Below, piece after piece: positions 32,929-41,158 of a stretch of 64,000 nt of DNA (its first letter is position 1; each line of letters opens with the position of its first letter). Source of the stretch: Microbacterium sp. LWH7-1.2 (GTDB lineage: Bacteria > Actinomycetota > Actinomycetes > Actinomycetales > Microbacteriaceae); the NCBI RefSeq assembly GCF_038397755.1, contig NZ_CP151637.1, positions 1,178,001-1,242,000 on the forward strand. Direction: 5' to 3'. Made by a program: the position numbers and the translations under genes. A model generated the notes under the pieces. The model saw nothing but the letters and a program-made list of their open reading frames with translations. It did not search any database and had not been told where the DNA came from.

Positions 32929-34560
32929 CTAACGCTCTGACTGGTACGCGAGATTGTCCAATCGCGTGACCGTGTTCGAGGGGTCGAAGATGCCCCCGGT
33001 TCCCTTGATGCCGCAGCTGATGGTGGGCAGAGTCGGAGCCCAAGACATCGGCATGCAGGTGAATGTTCCTCCATTGAGGTGGAGGCCATCGCTGCCCATG
33101 TATAGCTGACCGGACATGGTCAGCGACATAGTGCTGCCGATGCCGCATGCGCTATAGATCAGTGTCCGAACGTTGTTGGTCGTTCCCGCGGAGAACTTGT
33201 CGAGCACTGACGACGCGCATGCCGGAGGTCGTCCATCGCTTCCATTCGGATCGAGGTGCACGATCAAGAGCTGAGGTCCGGCGGCCAGAGTTGTTCCGGT
33301 CGGACGGGAGATAGTCCCGGTCAGTTCGAGGTCCATCTTCTCCGCTGCGGGGACGAGGATGACGACATCACGCGCCACCGTGACATTGCCGGGGGCGACC
33401 TTGATGCCGCTGCCGCCTGCGGGGCACCCTGTCATGTCAATGACGGCGCGAGTGCCAGTTGCGCTGAGGACGGCCTGCAGCTCTGCGGTGCTGCACACCG
33501 TGCCGGCAGCTGGCGCGTAGACGGGCAATGCTGCGGAGCTCCACGTCGTCGAGGCGGTCAGCTCTATCCACGCCGTCGCCGCGAACACCTGCTCGAGCGT
33601 CGGAGAGATCACGGGTGTGGGCTCGCCGGTCAGGACTGGTACGGGCGTGGTTCCGTCAGCCTTCGTCCAGTCCGCAGGGACGTGATCGACCATCGCGAGG
33701 TGGGTCCTGAAGGAACCGTCGACCTTGCCCTTGCCGTTCTTGGTGTCGATGTTGCCCGCGGCGTAGACGTCGCCTCCGACGCTGACGCCGTTCACATTGA
33801 GTTTGATCTGCCCGGCGACGGAGATGACATCGCCGCCCACGGTGAACTTCTTGTTCTTGATTTCGATCGCGTCACGGGCATAGACGCTGCCGGTGACGGT
33901 GCAGTCGTCAGTGATCGTCAGCCCGCCGCGGAGGACCCAGAGGTCGCCGTCTATGGCGCCCGTCGCGCCGTTGTTGCATTCGTAGTCACCCTCGCGGATG
34001 ACGAGATCACCGGTGTAGGTCGACTTCGTCGCCTTGAACTCCCCCTCGAAGAAGGCGACGGTGCCGGAGGGGGTCGTCGCCGGCCCGTGGTACCACGGGT
34101 ACACGGCGTCAACAGTCGTCTGTGCGTCGTCCGTGCCGGTGCCGGTAGATCGGATGACAACCCACTTCGTCGTGGGCGTGGGACATGTGGCGGTGACCCC
34201 GGTCGCGTCCCAACCGGTCGGCTTGACTGCGGCCTCCGACGAGCGGATCGAATAAGAGAAGACCGGCGACGTGCCTGCGGTCGAGTTCGCAGACATGGCC
34301 ACAGAAGCGCAGTTGAGGCCGGTCGAGGTGATCGCGGACTTGATGGACGCAACCGCGGTGTCGCGGCCCGATTCGGCTGCGATGAACGCCTGCGTTCGGT
34401 CCTTGTTATCGACGTTGGCACCAATGGTGAATACGACTGAGGCAGCAATGGTCGCAGCAATGATGAAGCCGACGAACATGACGACGACAACCGTGACAAG
34501 GACGGCACCGCTCTCGTCCTGCTGACGTGTGCGGTTCAGAAACCGATCGATCACCAGCAT
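32929..34560 (-). CDS. large PilX-like minor pilin with beta-solenoid region
   Basis: 543 residues. The N-terminus (QQDESGAVLVTVVVVMFVGF) resembles PilX-type minor pilins, with one helix and AFIAAESGRDTAVA after it. From about 180 to 300 short repeats of the type GDVYAAGNI, GDLWVLRGGL, GSVYARDAI and GDVISVAGQI predict a beta-solenoid similar to bactofilin-like polymers. A Cys-containing C-terminal region follows. It is probably exported and pilus-associated, a candidate tip or adhesin subunit. GGGAG lies about 8 nt before the ATG at 34558. The start overlaps the upstream gene by 10 nt. Codon use is less GC-biased than in neighbours. Confidence 0.82.
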   Translation of the reverse strand: MLVIDRFLNRTRQQDESGAVLVTVVVVMFVGFIIAATIAASVVFTIGANVDNKDRTQAFIAAESGRDTAVASIKSAITSTGLNCASVAMSANSTAGTSPVFSYSIRSSEAAVKPTGWDATGVTATCPTPTTKWVVIRSTGTGTDDAQTTVDAVYPWYHGPATTPSGTVAFFEGEFKATKSTYTGDLVIREGDYECNNGATGAIDGDLWVLRGGLTITDDCTVTGSVYARDAIEIKNKKFTVGGDVISVAGQIKLNVNGVSVGGDVYAAGNIDTKNGKGKVDGSFRTHLAMVDHVPADWTKADGTTPVPVLTGEPTPVISPTLEQVFAATAWIELTASTTWSSAALPVYAPAAGTVCSTAELQAVLSATGTRAVIDMTGCPAGGSGIKVAPGNVTVARDVVILVPAAEKMDLELTGTISRPTGTTLAAGPQLLIVHLDPNGSDGRPPACASSVLDKFSAGTTNNVRTLIYSACGIGSTMSLTMSGQLYMGSDGLHLNGGTFTCMPMSWAPTLPTISCGIKGTGGIFDPSNTVTRLDNLAYQSER

Positions 34561-35081
34561 CCGTCGCTCCCTGTGTCTTGAATCGACCGTGGCAGAACAT
34601 CGCCCACGAAGGTCACGGGCGAGGCATCGGTTGTGATCTTGAATGTGTAGGTGACTGAGCCTGCAGTCGTGCGCGCGAGGTACGGCGTGGTTCCCTGCTT
34701 CTCGATGCCGGACTGCCACGCCGGCCAGGCAGTGTTCGGGGATGTCAGCGCTGCCGACGCGGTTGTGAACTGGGCCTCCGTGTCGGTGATTCGAAATCCC
34801 TGGCACTTGAGTTCGCCTGTGAGGGAAGTCCGCACCCGCAGCACGGTCCCGCTCTCGGTGACCTCGAAATACAGGGCGTTGCGCATCGCCCGTTCGATCG
34901 TCGAGGATACGAGTTGTCCGCGATTCGTCGCTTGCGTCACCGTGGTCACCTGCTCCTGCGTCTTCCAGGAATTGACGAAGATCGTCGCCACAGCGGCGAT
35001 CACGATGCCTGTGATGACGATCGCGACAATGAACTCGATCAGGCCGAGCCCATCGTCGTCCGCGCGCGTCGTGGAAGTCAT
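34551..35081 (-). CDS. type IV pilin-like minor pilin (PilW-like)
   Basis: 176 residues. The prepilin site is DDDG/LGLIEFIVAIVITG, with cleavage after Gly11 and Glu at mature position 5. The exported domain has two Cys (CQGF and a C-terminal DGCW). The ATG overlaps the stop of the upstream pilin-like gene (35078-35081), so the minor pilins are translated in a chain. Small size, charge before the Gly, and position fit a minor pilin that primes pilus assembly. Confidence 0.86.
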   Translation of the reverse strand: MTSTTRADDDGLGLIEFIVAIVITGIVIAAVATIFVNSWKTQEQVTTVTQATNRGQLVSSTIERAMRNALYFEVTESGTVLRVRTSLTGELKCQGFRITDTEAQFTTASAALTSPNTAWPAWQSGIEKQGTTPYLARTTAGSVTYTFKITTDASPVTFVGDVLPRSIQDTGSDGCW

Positions 35082-35458
35082 GGGATGTAGATGAGTGCGG
35101 TCGTCGTCGCGAGGGTGCGTCCCTCGCCGTCGACGTTGATGGTCAGTGTTGCGGTGCCACCGGGTGCACATCCAGCGACGGTGCTAGTGGACGTCGATAG
35201 CTGGACCCCCCGTCCGTCGACAACCGCCGGCCGTGAGGCGATCGCAGAGAGGTAGAGGCACGTCGGGGTCGCGCGTGCGTCGTCAATCAACGAGTTCATG
35301 TAGCGCGTAGCGGTGGCCGTGGATGCCTGTTGTGACGAGAGCACAATGCCTTGCCAAAGAGCCGGCAGGATGGCGATCGCGACCACGCCAAGAAGGAACA
35401 TGGCGATGATCACTTCAACCAACCCAAAACCCGTCTCAGAGTTTGAATGTGATTGCAT
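35078..35458 (-). CDS. type IV pilin-like minor pilin (PilV-like)
   Basis: 126 residues. The prepilin site is ETG/FGLVEVIIAMFLLGVV with Glu at mature position 5, as in PilV/GspI-type pseudopilins. The exported part has two Cys (PTCLY, GCAPG) likely to form a disulfide. It follows the major pilin gene after a strong hairpin, which would lower its expression relative to that pilin. Confidence 0.87.
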   Translation of the reverse strand: MQSHSNSETGFGLVEVIIAMFLLGVVAIAILPALWQGIVLSSQQASTATATRYMNSLIDDARATPTCLYLSAIASRPAVVDGRGVQLSTSTSTVAGCAPGGTATLTINVDGEGRTLATTTALIYIP

Positions 35459-35498
35459 CGACGTGCCTTCCGCCTAGGGATTGAGTCTCCTGATAGCA

Positions 35499-35534
35499 GG
35501 GGCCGAGAACCAGGCAACTGGCCCTCGGTCCCCC
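35499..35534 (-). terminator. hairpin between the major pilin and the minor pilins
   Basis: GGGGCCGAG and CCTCGGTCCCC flank an inner CCAG-GCAA-CTGG stem, giving an almost continuous 15-bp hairpin 10 nt after the pilin stop on the minus strand. It probably acts as a partial terminator or mRNA end, yielding abundant pilin and little downstream transcript. Confidence 0.7.
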
Positions 35535-35544
35535 ACAATCTTGG

Positions 35545-35949
35545 CTACTTGCAGGCGGTCCCGTTTGCCAGAGCCCCGGGACCCGCGTAAACGGTGGTCT
35601 GACCCGTCTTCGCGGCGCTAACACAAACGTCGGTGACAGAGGTGCCCTTAGCGAGCGCGGTCGTGATCTGGCCACTGCCACCAGAAGCAGCAGCTTCGGC
35701 CGGAGTCGGACTCGCTGCGTCATCCGCAAACGCGGCGGCGGCCGCCGTGGCCCCGCTCGCCGCGGCCGCCGTGAGCGCGTTCTTCTCGGCGGTCGCCTGG
35801 ATGTTGGCGAAGATCGGGATCGCGATCGCGACCAGGATCCCCAGGATCACAACAACGATGATGAGTTCAATGAGGGAAAAGCCCTCTTCACCCTCTTCTT
35901 CGCGACGACGCTTGGCGGCGTCAATGTAGTTCTTGATGGTTGCACGCAT
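35545..35949 (-). CDS. pilA: major type IV pilin
   Basis: 134 residues. A charged leader (RRREEEGEEG) precedes the cleavage site EEG/FSLIELIIVVVILGIL between Gly23 and Phe24, with Glu28 as the essential mature Glu5. The helix is long and textbook. The exported domain is small, Ala/Ser/Thr-rich, with two Cys (VTDVCV and C-terminal TACK) for the D-region disulfide. It is the first gene of the minus-strand cluster, preceded by a 376-bp leader with several mutually exclusive stems. GGGGAG lies 11 nt before the ATG. Confidence 0.94.
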   Translation of the reverse strand: MRATIKNYIDAAKRRREEEGEEGFSLIELIIVVVILGILVAIAIPIFANIQATAEKNALTAAAASGATAAAAAFADDAASPTPAEAAASGGSGQITTALAKGTSVTDVCVSAAKTGQTTVYAGPGALANGTACK

Positions 35950-36325
35950 GGCGCTTGTCTCCCCAGTTGAGTTGAGTGGTCAACTCCGACAGACCGGCGC
36001 CACGAAACGCACGCCGGTCTCAGTCATCCCCAGTAACGAAAATCCCAGATCCTGTCGGAGCTGGGTTTGAGACACACGCGCAAAGCGTGAATCCCCTCCC
36101 GCCATAGAACCTCTCACCCGCCCTGGCAACCTGTCAACGACGGCGCGCGCAGTGTTCCCCTAAGAAAGCCTCAGTCAGACCGCGCGAAGACCTTGCCGCG
36201 CAAGTCGTGTGACCCAGTACTCTGGCGCCCTGGGGAAGCAGCGGGCGGCAGCATCCGTCGTCCGTTCGAAGGACCGGGGAGACCTCAATGACGACGTCAC
36301 GCACGCGAGGTTCGGCAATCGAACG
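35950..36325. other. long intergenic region between the pilin gene and the DUF2510 pseudogene
   Basis: No gene of support. The left third is the structured pilin leader. On the minus strand a TTGACA (36132-36137) is the best -35 candidate, but no TANNNT is at the correct distance, so the pilin promoter may use an alternative sigma factor. A GCATCCGT octamer is at 36251. Confidence 0.6.
35965..36073 (-). promoter_or_regulatory. structured leader of the pilin operon (possible attenuator or riboswitch)
   Basis: On the minus strand in order: TGAGAC box (36068-36073), an imperfect hairpin CCCAG..CTGGG (36044-36065), the partner GTCTCA (36017-36022), a perfect 9-bp hairpin AGACCGGCG/CGCCGGTCT (35991-36020), and a 7-bp palindrome GAGTTGA/TCAACTC (35969-35986). 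The stem 36017-36022:36068-36073 and the 9-bp hairpin share 36017-36020, so both cannot form. CTGTCGGAG in the upper hairpin (36052-36060) is also complementary to 35984-35992. No known riboswitch consensus is recognised. Confidence 0.5.
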
Positions 36326-36817
36326 ATGAGCGCCGATGGGCCCACCCCGCAGGCGCAACTGCCGCCGCCGGGATGAATCTACGACCCGTCGACGGAGCAG
36401 ACCCGCTGGTGGGACGGCGTGGCCTGGACGCACCATGTGCTCCCGCCGACCACGGCGCCGACGTACGGGGCGACGTTCGGCACCGACCCCAAGCAGAACG
36501 CGCCCGCGACGGCGAAGAACGGGCCGGCGAGAGCGGCGCTCATCCTGATCCTCGTGCAGCTGCTCGGCTCTTTCGGGATCGCGGCGCTCGCCTTCGCCGT
36601 CGGATCGCAGATCCTGCAGTACCTCTGGCTGTTCGGCATCCTGTCGCTGCTGTGGTTCCTCATGGCCGTGGCTGCGTTCGTGCTCGCGATCGTCGGCATG
36701 GTGATCGCGGTGCGGCGCCCGACGCGCAAGCGCGAGGCGGTGTTCGCGCTCGTGCTCACGTCGATCGCGATGGTCTGGATTGTGCTCCGTACCGTCGCGT
36801 CCGTCTTGCCGTACTGA
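36326..36817 (+). pseudogene. DUF2510 membrane protein gene interrupted by TGA
   Basis: Read from ATG 36326, the frame encodes MSADGPTPQAQLPPPG, then TGA (36374-36376), then IYDPSTEQTRWWDGVAWTHH and four hydrophobic helices. The DUF2510 motif is PPPGWY..D....RWWDG.AW, so the TGA stands exactly where the invariant Trp (TGG) belongs. One G-to-A change explains it. Either the gene is dead, or the remaining ORF starts at GTG 36419, within the motif, with loss of the motif's first half. An intact DUF2510 copy is encoded at 38.4-39.4 kb. The membrane part shows no further damage, so the mutation is recent or tolerated. Confidence 0.75.
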
Positions 36818-36910
36818 GCGACTCAGCTCGCCGGGCGGGGGCGCGGCATCTGTCGCGCCGTCGCCTCGTAGCTTTGGTCGAATGTCGGAGCCCCTCCGTA
36901 GTCTGAACAT

Positions 36911-38296
36911 GTGAACCTTTCATCGCCACTGGACGAGCTGGACCCGTGGATCGACGATCCCGACGGCTTCCTCTCGGAGGCAGAGGCGCTCGAACTGGGC
37001 ATCGAGCCGCCAGAGTTCGACGTCGCTGAGCTCGACGCCAGCGGCGAGTCACACACTGCCGCGATGCATGAACTCGAGGGCATCAACGCCCGCGCTCGAG
37101 TCCTCGTCGCCGACGAGTACGCGGGAATCGCGAATGTGCTCAAGGATGCGGCAGCCTGCCCTGATCCGTGGGTCGGCCCGGATCCGACGCTGGATCCTGC
37201 GTGGCTCGATCCGCAGGGACGGTCCGCGGCGGCCGTGCGCGCCGAGCGGCGGAACATCGCGGTGCGAGCCGCGGCACTCGAGCTCTCGGTGCGGTTGGGT
37301 ATGTCGGAGAACGCGGTTCGTACCCGGGCGGCGCACGCCGACACGCTGCGCGAGCGATGCCCGAAGATCTGGGAGGCGTTCCGGTCGGGGCGCATCGTCG
37401 CGCAGAACGCGGCGACGGCGGCGGCGCAGGCCGCGACTCTCCCCGCTCGTGCAAAGGACGCCTGGGCGAAGTTCGACGAGCAGCTCGCCGGGTCGGCGCA
37501 GACGCTCGCGCCGGGAAAGTTCCGCGTGCGGGCCAGGGTCGTCCGCGAACTCGTGCACCCCGAGCACATCGATGAGCGGCACAAGCGGGCGAACGACGAG
37601 CGAAACGTCTGGTTCCAGCGTGAGGCCGACGGCATGGCCTCCTACACGGTGTTCACCACTGCCGACCAGGTGATCGCTCTTGAACGGTACGCGGATGCGC
37701 TCGCCCGACACCTACGCGCCCAGGAAGGTGAGGAGCGCACGCTCGCACAGCTCCGTGCAGACATCGTGGTCGACCTCACCGCACGAGGCATGTCGCACGC
37801 CGCCGAGTCCGGCACCTGGCGTGCGCGCGCATCCGTGGCGATCACGGTGCCGGTCCTGACACTTCTCGGACAGGACGACGAGCCGGCCACGCTAGACGGC
37901 TACGGGCCGATCGACACCGAGACCGCGCGGCGGCTTGCCGGTGACGCAACCAGCTGGGTCCGCATCCTCACCCACCCCGTCACCGGCACGGTTCTCGACG
38001 TCGACCGCACCACCTACCGCGTTCCGAACGCGCTGCGACGGTGGCTCGGGGTCCGTGACCAGGTCTGCACCGGGCCGGGATGCATGAGATCCGCCCGAGA
38101 TTGCGACATCGACCACCTGCTCGACTGGCAGTACGGCGGGAAGACCGCCGACACCAACACGGGTCCGCTCTGCGAACCACACCATGTGATCAAGACCAAG
38201 AGCAAATGGGTGCTCTATCGCGATGAGATCACCGGCGCGAGATCGTGGGTGTCGCCCACCTCGTTGACGGTCCCGGTGGAACCACCACCGTTCTGA
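36911..38296 (+). CDS. DUF222 / HNH endonuclease-domain protein (13E12 type)
   Basis: 461 residues. An N-terminal helical DUF222 domain precedes a C-terminal HNH nuclease: CTGPGCMRSARDCDIDHLLD, then TGPLCEPHHVIK. The two Cys pairs for zinc, the catalytic His after DID and the final HH are present. Such genes are found in many copies in actinobacterial genomes, often with high turnover, and have no assigned role; selfish or defence functions have been proposed. Start is GTG, 6 nt after TAGTCT (36899-36904): leaderless. No flanking direct repeats were found. Confidence 0.93.
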   Translation: MNLSSPLDELDPWIDDPDGFLSEAEALELGIEPPEFDVAELDASGESHTAAMHELEGINARARVLVADEYAGIANVLKDAAACPDPWVGPDPTLDPAWLDPQGRSAAAVRAERRNIAVRAAALELSVRLGMSENAVRTRAAHADTLRERCPKIWEAFRSGRIVAQNAATAAAQAATLPARAKDAWAKFDEQLAGSAQTLAPGKFRVRARVVRELVHPEHIDERHKRANDERNVWFQREADGMASYTVFTTADQVIALERYADALARHLRAQEGEERTLAQLRADIVVDLTARGMSHAAESGTWRARASVAITVPVLTLLGQDDEPATLDGYGPIDTETARRLAGDATSWVRILTHPVTGTVLDVDRTTYRVPNALRRWLGVRDQVCTGPGCMRSARDCDIDHLLDWQYGGKTADTNTGPLCEPHHVIKTKSKWVLYRDEITGARSWVSPTSLTVPVEPPPF

Positions 38297-38372
38297 CGCA
38301 CGCTCCACCGCAACGCCCGCACTCGGCGGCGCCGCACGACGGCGCGGTCGCACGCGCGAACGACACGCGCCC

Positions 38373-39431
38373 TCAGTTCAAGATCGCGAGTGCCTGCTGC
38401 GTGGCGACGATCGCAAGCCACGCCACGAGCCCGATCGACACGGCGACGGCGATCCCCGACATGAGCCTGCTCGTCCGGCGCTGCGTCGCCACGATCAACC
38501 CGCCGATCGCGAGGAAGAACGCGCCGGCGGCGAACGCCACGCTGACCAGGCTGACCAGGCCCGCCACGGACTCGTTCCAGCCACTCAGCCAGAACACGAC
38601 CGCCAAGCCGCCGAGCGCGGCCACGACGATCAGCACGATCGACGCGCGCGCCGGGATGTTCGCCGGAGCAGCCTCGGGAAGTGGCGGACGCATCTCCCCG
38701 ACGTACGAGCTCGACATCGGCTGATACACGATCGGCGTCGGCAGCCGATCGTCGACCGGCGCGGGACGCCGGGGCACGATCTGGTCGGGAAAGGTCTCGC
38801 CCTTCGCAACCCGGGAGCCGTTCGTCGCGACCTCGTGCGGTGCCGACGCACGAGGAGCCGAAGCGGCAGGCGGCGTCGGGGCGGGCGCAGAGCCTTCGAG
38901 TTCCGGCGCGACGGACGGCGGATCCACGGATGCCTCCTCCCGGGCCGCAGCGGGCTCAGCCAGCGACGACGGAGCCGGCCACACCGCGGCCGCATGCGGC
39001 TCCTCGTGCTCAGCGGCAACCGGGACGGATGCCTCGACCACCTCCGCGTGCGAAGGCTCGAGCGACTCGTCGCCCAGCGACGACGGAGCCGGCCACACCG
39101 CAGCCTCATGCGGCTCCTGGGCGACCGACGCCAGCTCGGGCGACGCAGCCGCCGCACCGGGAACCTCCGACGCTTCGCCAGGAGCAGCATCCACGCCCGC
39201 CGCATCCGAATCCGCCGCCCGCTGCGCACGCAACTGAGCCCGACTCATCGGCGGGCCATGCGCCGTGCTCGCACCACCCGCGACGTCCGTGGCATCCGTG
39301 GCGGCAGCATCCGTCGTCAGCGGACGGTAGTCCTCCGTCCACGCAGCGCCGTTCCACCACCGCAGGCGGTCAGCACGCGAGTCGTCCTCGTACCATCCGG
39401 GCGGCGGTCCCCCCTGAGACCCGTCCGTCAT
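38373..39431 (-). CDS. DUF2510 protein with long Ala/Pro/Glu linker and three C-terminal membrane helices
   Basis: 352 residues. It opens TDGSQGGPPPGWYEDD and RLRWWNGAAWTEDY, a complete DUF2510 motif of unknown function that often lies at the cytoplasmic end of actinobacterial membrane proteins. A ~220-residue low-complexity linker has two near-identical EPHEAAVWPAPSSL / EPHAAAVWPAPSSL units. Three or four helices follow at the C-terminus. GGGGAG lies 4 nt before the ATG at 39429-39431; an ATG directly preceding it is less well spaced. Function unknown. Confidence 0.87.
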   Translation of the reverse strand: MTDGSQGGPPPGWYEDDSRADRLRWWNGAAWTEDYRPLTTDAAATDATDVAGGASTAHGPPMSRAQLRAQRAADSDAAGVDAAPGEASEVPGAAAASPELASVAQEPHEAAVWPAPSSLGDESLEPSHAEVVEASVPVAAEHEEPHAAAVWPAPSSLAEPAAAREEASVDPPSVAPELEGSAPAPTPPAASAPRASAPHEVATNGSRVAKGETFPDQIVPRRPAPVDDRLPTPIVYQPMSSSYVGEMRPPLPEAAPANIPARASIVLIVVAALGGLAVVFWLSGWNESVAGLVSLVSVAFAAGAFFLAIGGLIVATQRRTSRLMSGIAVAVSIGLVAWLAIVATQQALAILN

Positions 39432-39499
39432 CATGCTCCCCAGCACAGTGATTCTCGAGCGCAAACATACCGGAGCCGGGGACCGAGAGCACCACGTGA

Positions 39500-39799
39500 T
39501 CAGCCGTCGAGCACCTCGATCCTCACCGTCACGGGGCCACCGTCGACAAGCCCCTCGGCGTCGCGCACCGCCTTCTTCAACGGAAGCACGTACGACCCGG
39601 AGTCCGACGACGGGAAGATCGACGTCGTCCACTCGCTGCGGCCGATGTGCGCCCGCACGCGCACCGAGCCGAATCCGCGGTACGGGCGCGGGATCTCACG
39701 GATCTCCTCGCTCAGCTCGGACGGCACCGACGTGAAGAACCAGGCCGCATCCTCACGTGCGTCCCACCGGAACACGTCGCCGTCGAACTCGATGATCAC
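39500..39799 (-). CDS. DUF1905-domain protein
   Basis: 99 residues covering a single DUF1905 beta-barrel (IIEFDGDVFRWD, GSVRVRAHIGRSEWTTSIFP, YVLPLKKAVRDAEGL). The domain is widespread, sometimes fused to YdeI-like domains, and uncharacterised. I start at GTG 39797-39799, which lies 7 nt after TACCCT (minus strand, 39807-39812); this is a leaderless start typical of this genome. Confidence 0.9.
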   Translation of the reverse strand: MIIEFDGDVFRWDAREDAAWFFTSVPSELSEEIREIPRPYRGFGSVRVRAHIGRSEWTTSIFPSSDSGSYVLPLKKAVRDAEGLVDGGPVTVRIEVLDG

Positions 39800-39806
39800 G
39801 AACACG

Positions 39807-39843
39807 AGGGTAGCGAGCAGGTCCGACGCGGCGAGCGTATGCT
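39807..39843. promoter_or_regulatory. divergent leaderless promoters
   Basis: Minus-strand TACCCT (39807-39812) is 7 nt before the DUF1905 GTG. Plus-strand TATGCT (39838-39843) is 6 nt before the hydrolase ATG. The two start codons are only 50 bp apart, so their polymerase footprints overlap. Confidence 0.7.
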
Positions 39844-39849
39844 TCGGGC

Positions 39850-40650
39850 ATGGCCGCCATCGTGGCCGATGGAATCCGCATCGCGTACCGACGAGAAGGC
39901 CGCGGTGCACCGCTCGTGCTGCTGCACGGAGCCTTCGAGGACTCGAGGGCGTGGAGCGACGAGTTCGACCGCCTCACCGCCTCGGTCGACCTGATCGCGT
40001 GGGACGCTCCGGGATGCGGTGGATCTGACGACATTCCGGCCGGATGGACCGACCGCGACTGGGCCGACGCGGCCGCGTCGTTTCTCATCGCACTCGGAGT
40101 GACCTCGCCGTGCGTCGCCGGGTTCTCGATGGGATCGGTGGTGGCGCTGCTGCTCGCCCGCGATCACCCCGACGTCGTCGGCAGTCTCGTTCTCGTGGGC
40201 GCCTACGCCGGATGGGGTGGCTCACTCGACCCCGAGGCGCTCGCTCAACGAACGGACGCGGCGCGGTTCACCATCGATCATCCCGTCGAGGAGTGGGCCG
40301 ACGACTTTCTCGATTCGGTCTTCGCGCCGGGCTCCATGCCCCAGCGGCGCGCTCGGGCGCGCGCGCTCCTCGACGACTGGCGCCCGGCGACCACGGCCGC
40401 GCTGCTCGAGGTGATGACGCTGGACCTGCGCCCCGCGCTCCCCTCGATCCGCACGCCCACGGTGATCGTGCGCGGGGCGCAAGACGCGCGAAGCCCCCGC
40501 GAGGCCGCGCTCGACGTGGTCGCTGCGCTTCCCGACGCGCGCCTCATCGAGATCCCCGACGCCGGCCACGATTGCACCGGTCCTGAGCTCGACGCGGTGC
40601 TGATCGCGGCGGCTCGCAGCAGTCACGAGCAGCGCTCGGCCGGCGCCTGA
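39850..40650 (+). CDS. alpha/beta hydrolase
   Basis: 266 residues. LVLLHGAFEDSRAW (oxyanion region), AGFSMGSVVA (nucleophile Ser in GxSxG), the Asp in RGAQDARSP and the His in DAGHDC complete the triad. It is close to small-molecule esterase/lactonase-type hydrolases; the substrate cannot be told. Leaderless ATG (TATGCT box, 6 nt). Monogenic. Confidence 0.92.
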   Translation: MAAIVADGIRIAYRREGRGAPLVLLHGAFEDSRAWSDEFDRLTASVDLIAWDAPGCGGSDDIPAGWTDRDWADAAASFLIALGVTSPCVAGFSMGSVVALLLARDHPDVVGSLVLVGAYAGWGGSLDPEALAQRTDAARFTIDHPVEEWADDFLDSVFAPGSMPQRRARARALLDDWRPATTAALLEVMTLDLRPALPSIRTPTVIVRGAQDARSPREAALDVVAALPDARLIEIPDAGHDCTGPELDAVLIAAARSSHEQRSAGA

Positions 40651-40688
40651 CGTCGCCGCCCGATCCGCCGTCCCGTGACCCGGAGCTC

Positions 40689-41117
40689 TTACAGGTGTTC
40701 GCCCGGCGCGCCGCCGTGGCGATCCACCAGGCGCTGCAGACAGCTCGACCAGCCGTCGATGTGGTTGTCGCGCTCCTCCGTGGTGGCGAAGCCGGAGTGC
40801 CGCACGATCACCCGGGTCGTGGCATCCGCTGCCGACTGCAGCTCGACCTCGACGTCGGTGGTGTGCTCCTCCCCCGCCCACCGCCACCCGAGCCTCAACG
40901 CGTGCGGCGCCTCGAAGGTGAGCACCGTACCCTCGACCGCCATGTCGACGGGCACCGACCGCACCTCCCAGCGACCGAGCTCGCGCAGCTCGACGACCGC
41001 GGTCGTCTCGAAGCGCGGCGGCCAGAACCACTCCGACAGACGACCCGCGACGGTGAATTCCCGCCATGCGACATCGACGGATGCTGCGACAAGCGCCTCT
41101 TCGGTGAGCTCATGCAT
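40689..41117 (-). CDS. SRPBCC/AHSA1-family protein
   Basis: 142 residues with the START-like fold signature: ASVDVAWREFTVAGRLSEWFWPP at the start, RWEVRSVPVDMAVEG and LGWRWAGEEHTTDVEVEL in the strands, and the long C-terminal helix. Such proteins bind hydrophobic ligands; no specific role is known. The ATG lies 6 nt after TACGGT (minus strand, 41124-41129), a leaderless promoter back to back with that of the DUF1294 gene. Confidence 0.9.
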   Translation of the reverse strand: MHELTEEALVAASVDVAWREFTVAGRLSEWFWPPRFETTAVVELRELGRWEVRSVPVDMAVEGTVLTFEAPHALRLGWRWAGEEHTTDVEVELQSAADATTRVIVRHSGFATTEERDNHIDGWSSCLQRLVDRHGGAPGEHL

Positions 41118-41158
41118 GGTGACACCGTACGCCGACCCACACCCATAGGATCGTGCGC

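Noticed and set aside
36001..36110. c-di-GMP-I riboswitch at the pilin gene
   Set aside because: The conserved GGGCAAACC and GACGCAAAGC elements with correct pairing are missing on the minus strand; a CGCAAAGC-like string occurs only on the plus strand, which faces no pilus gene.
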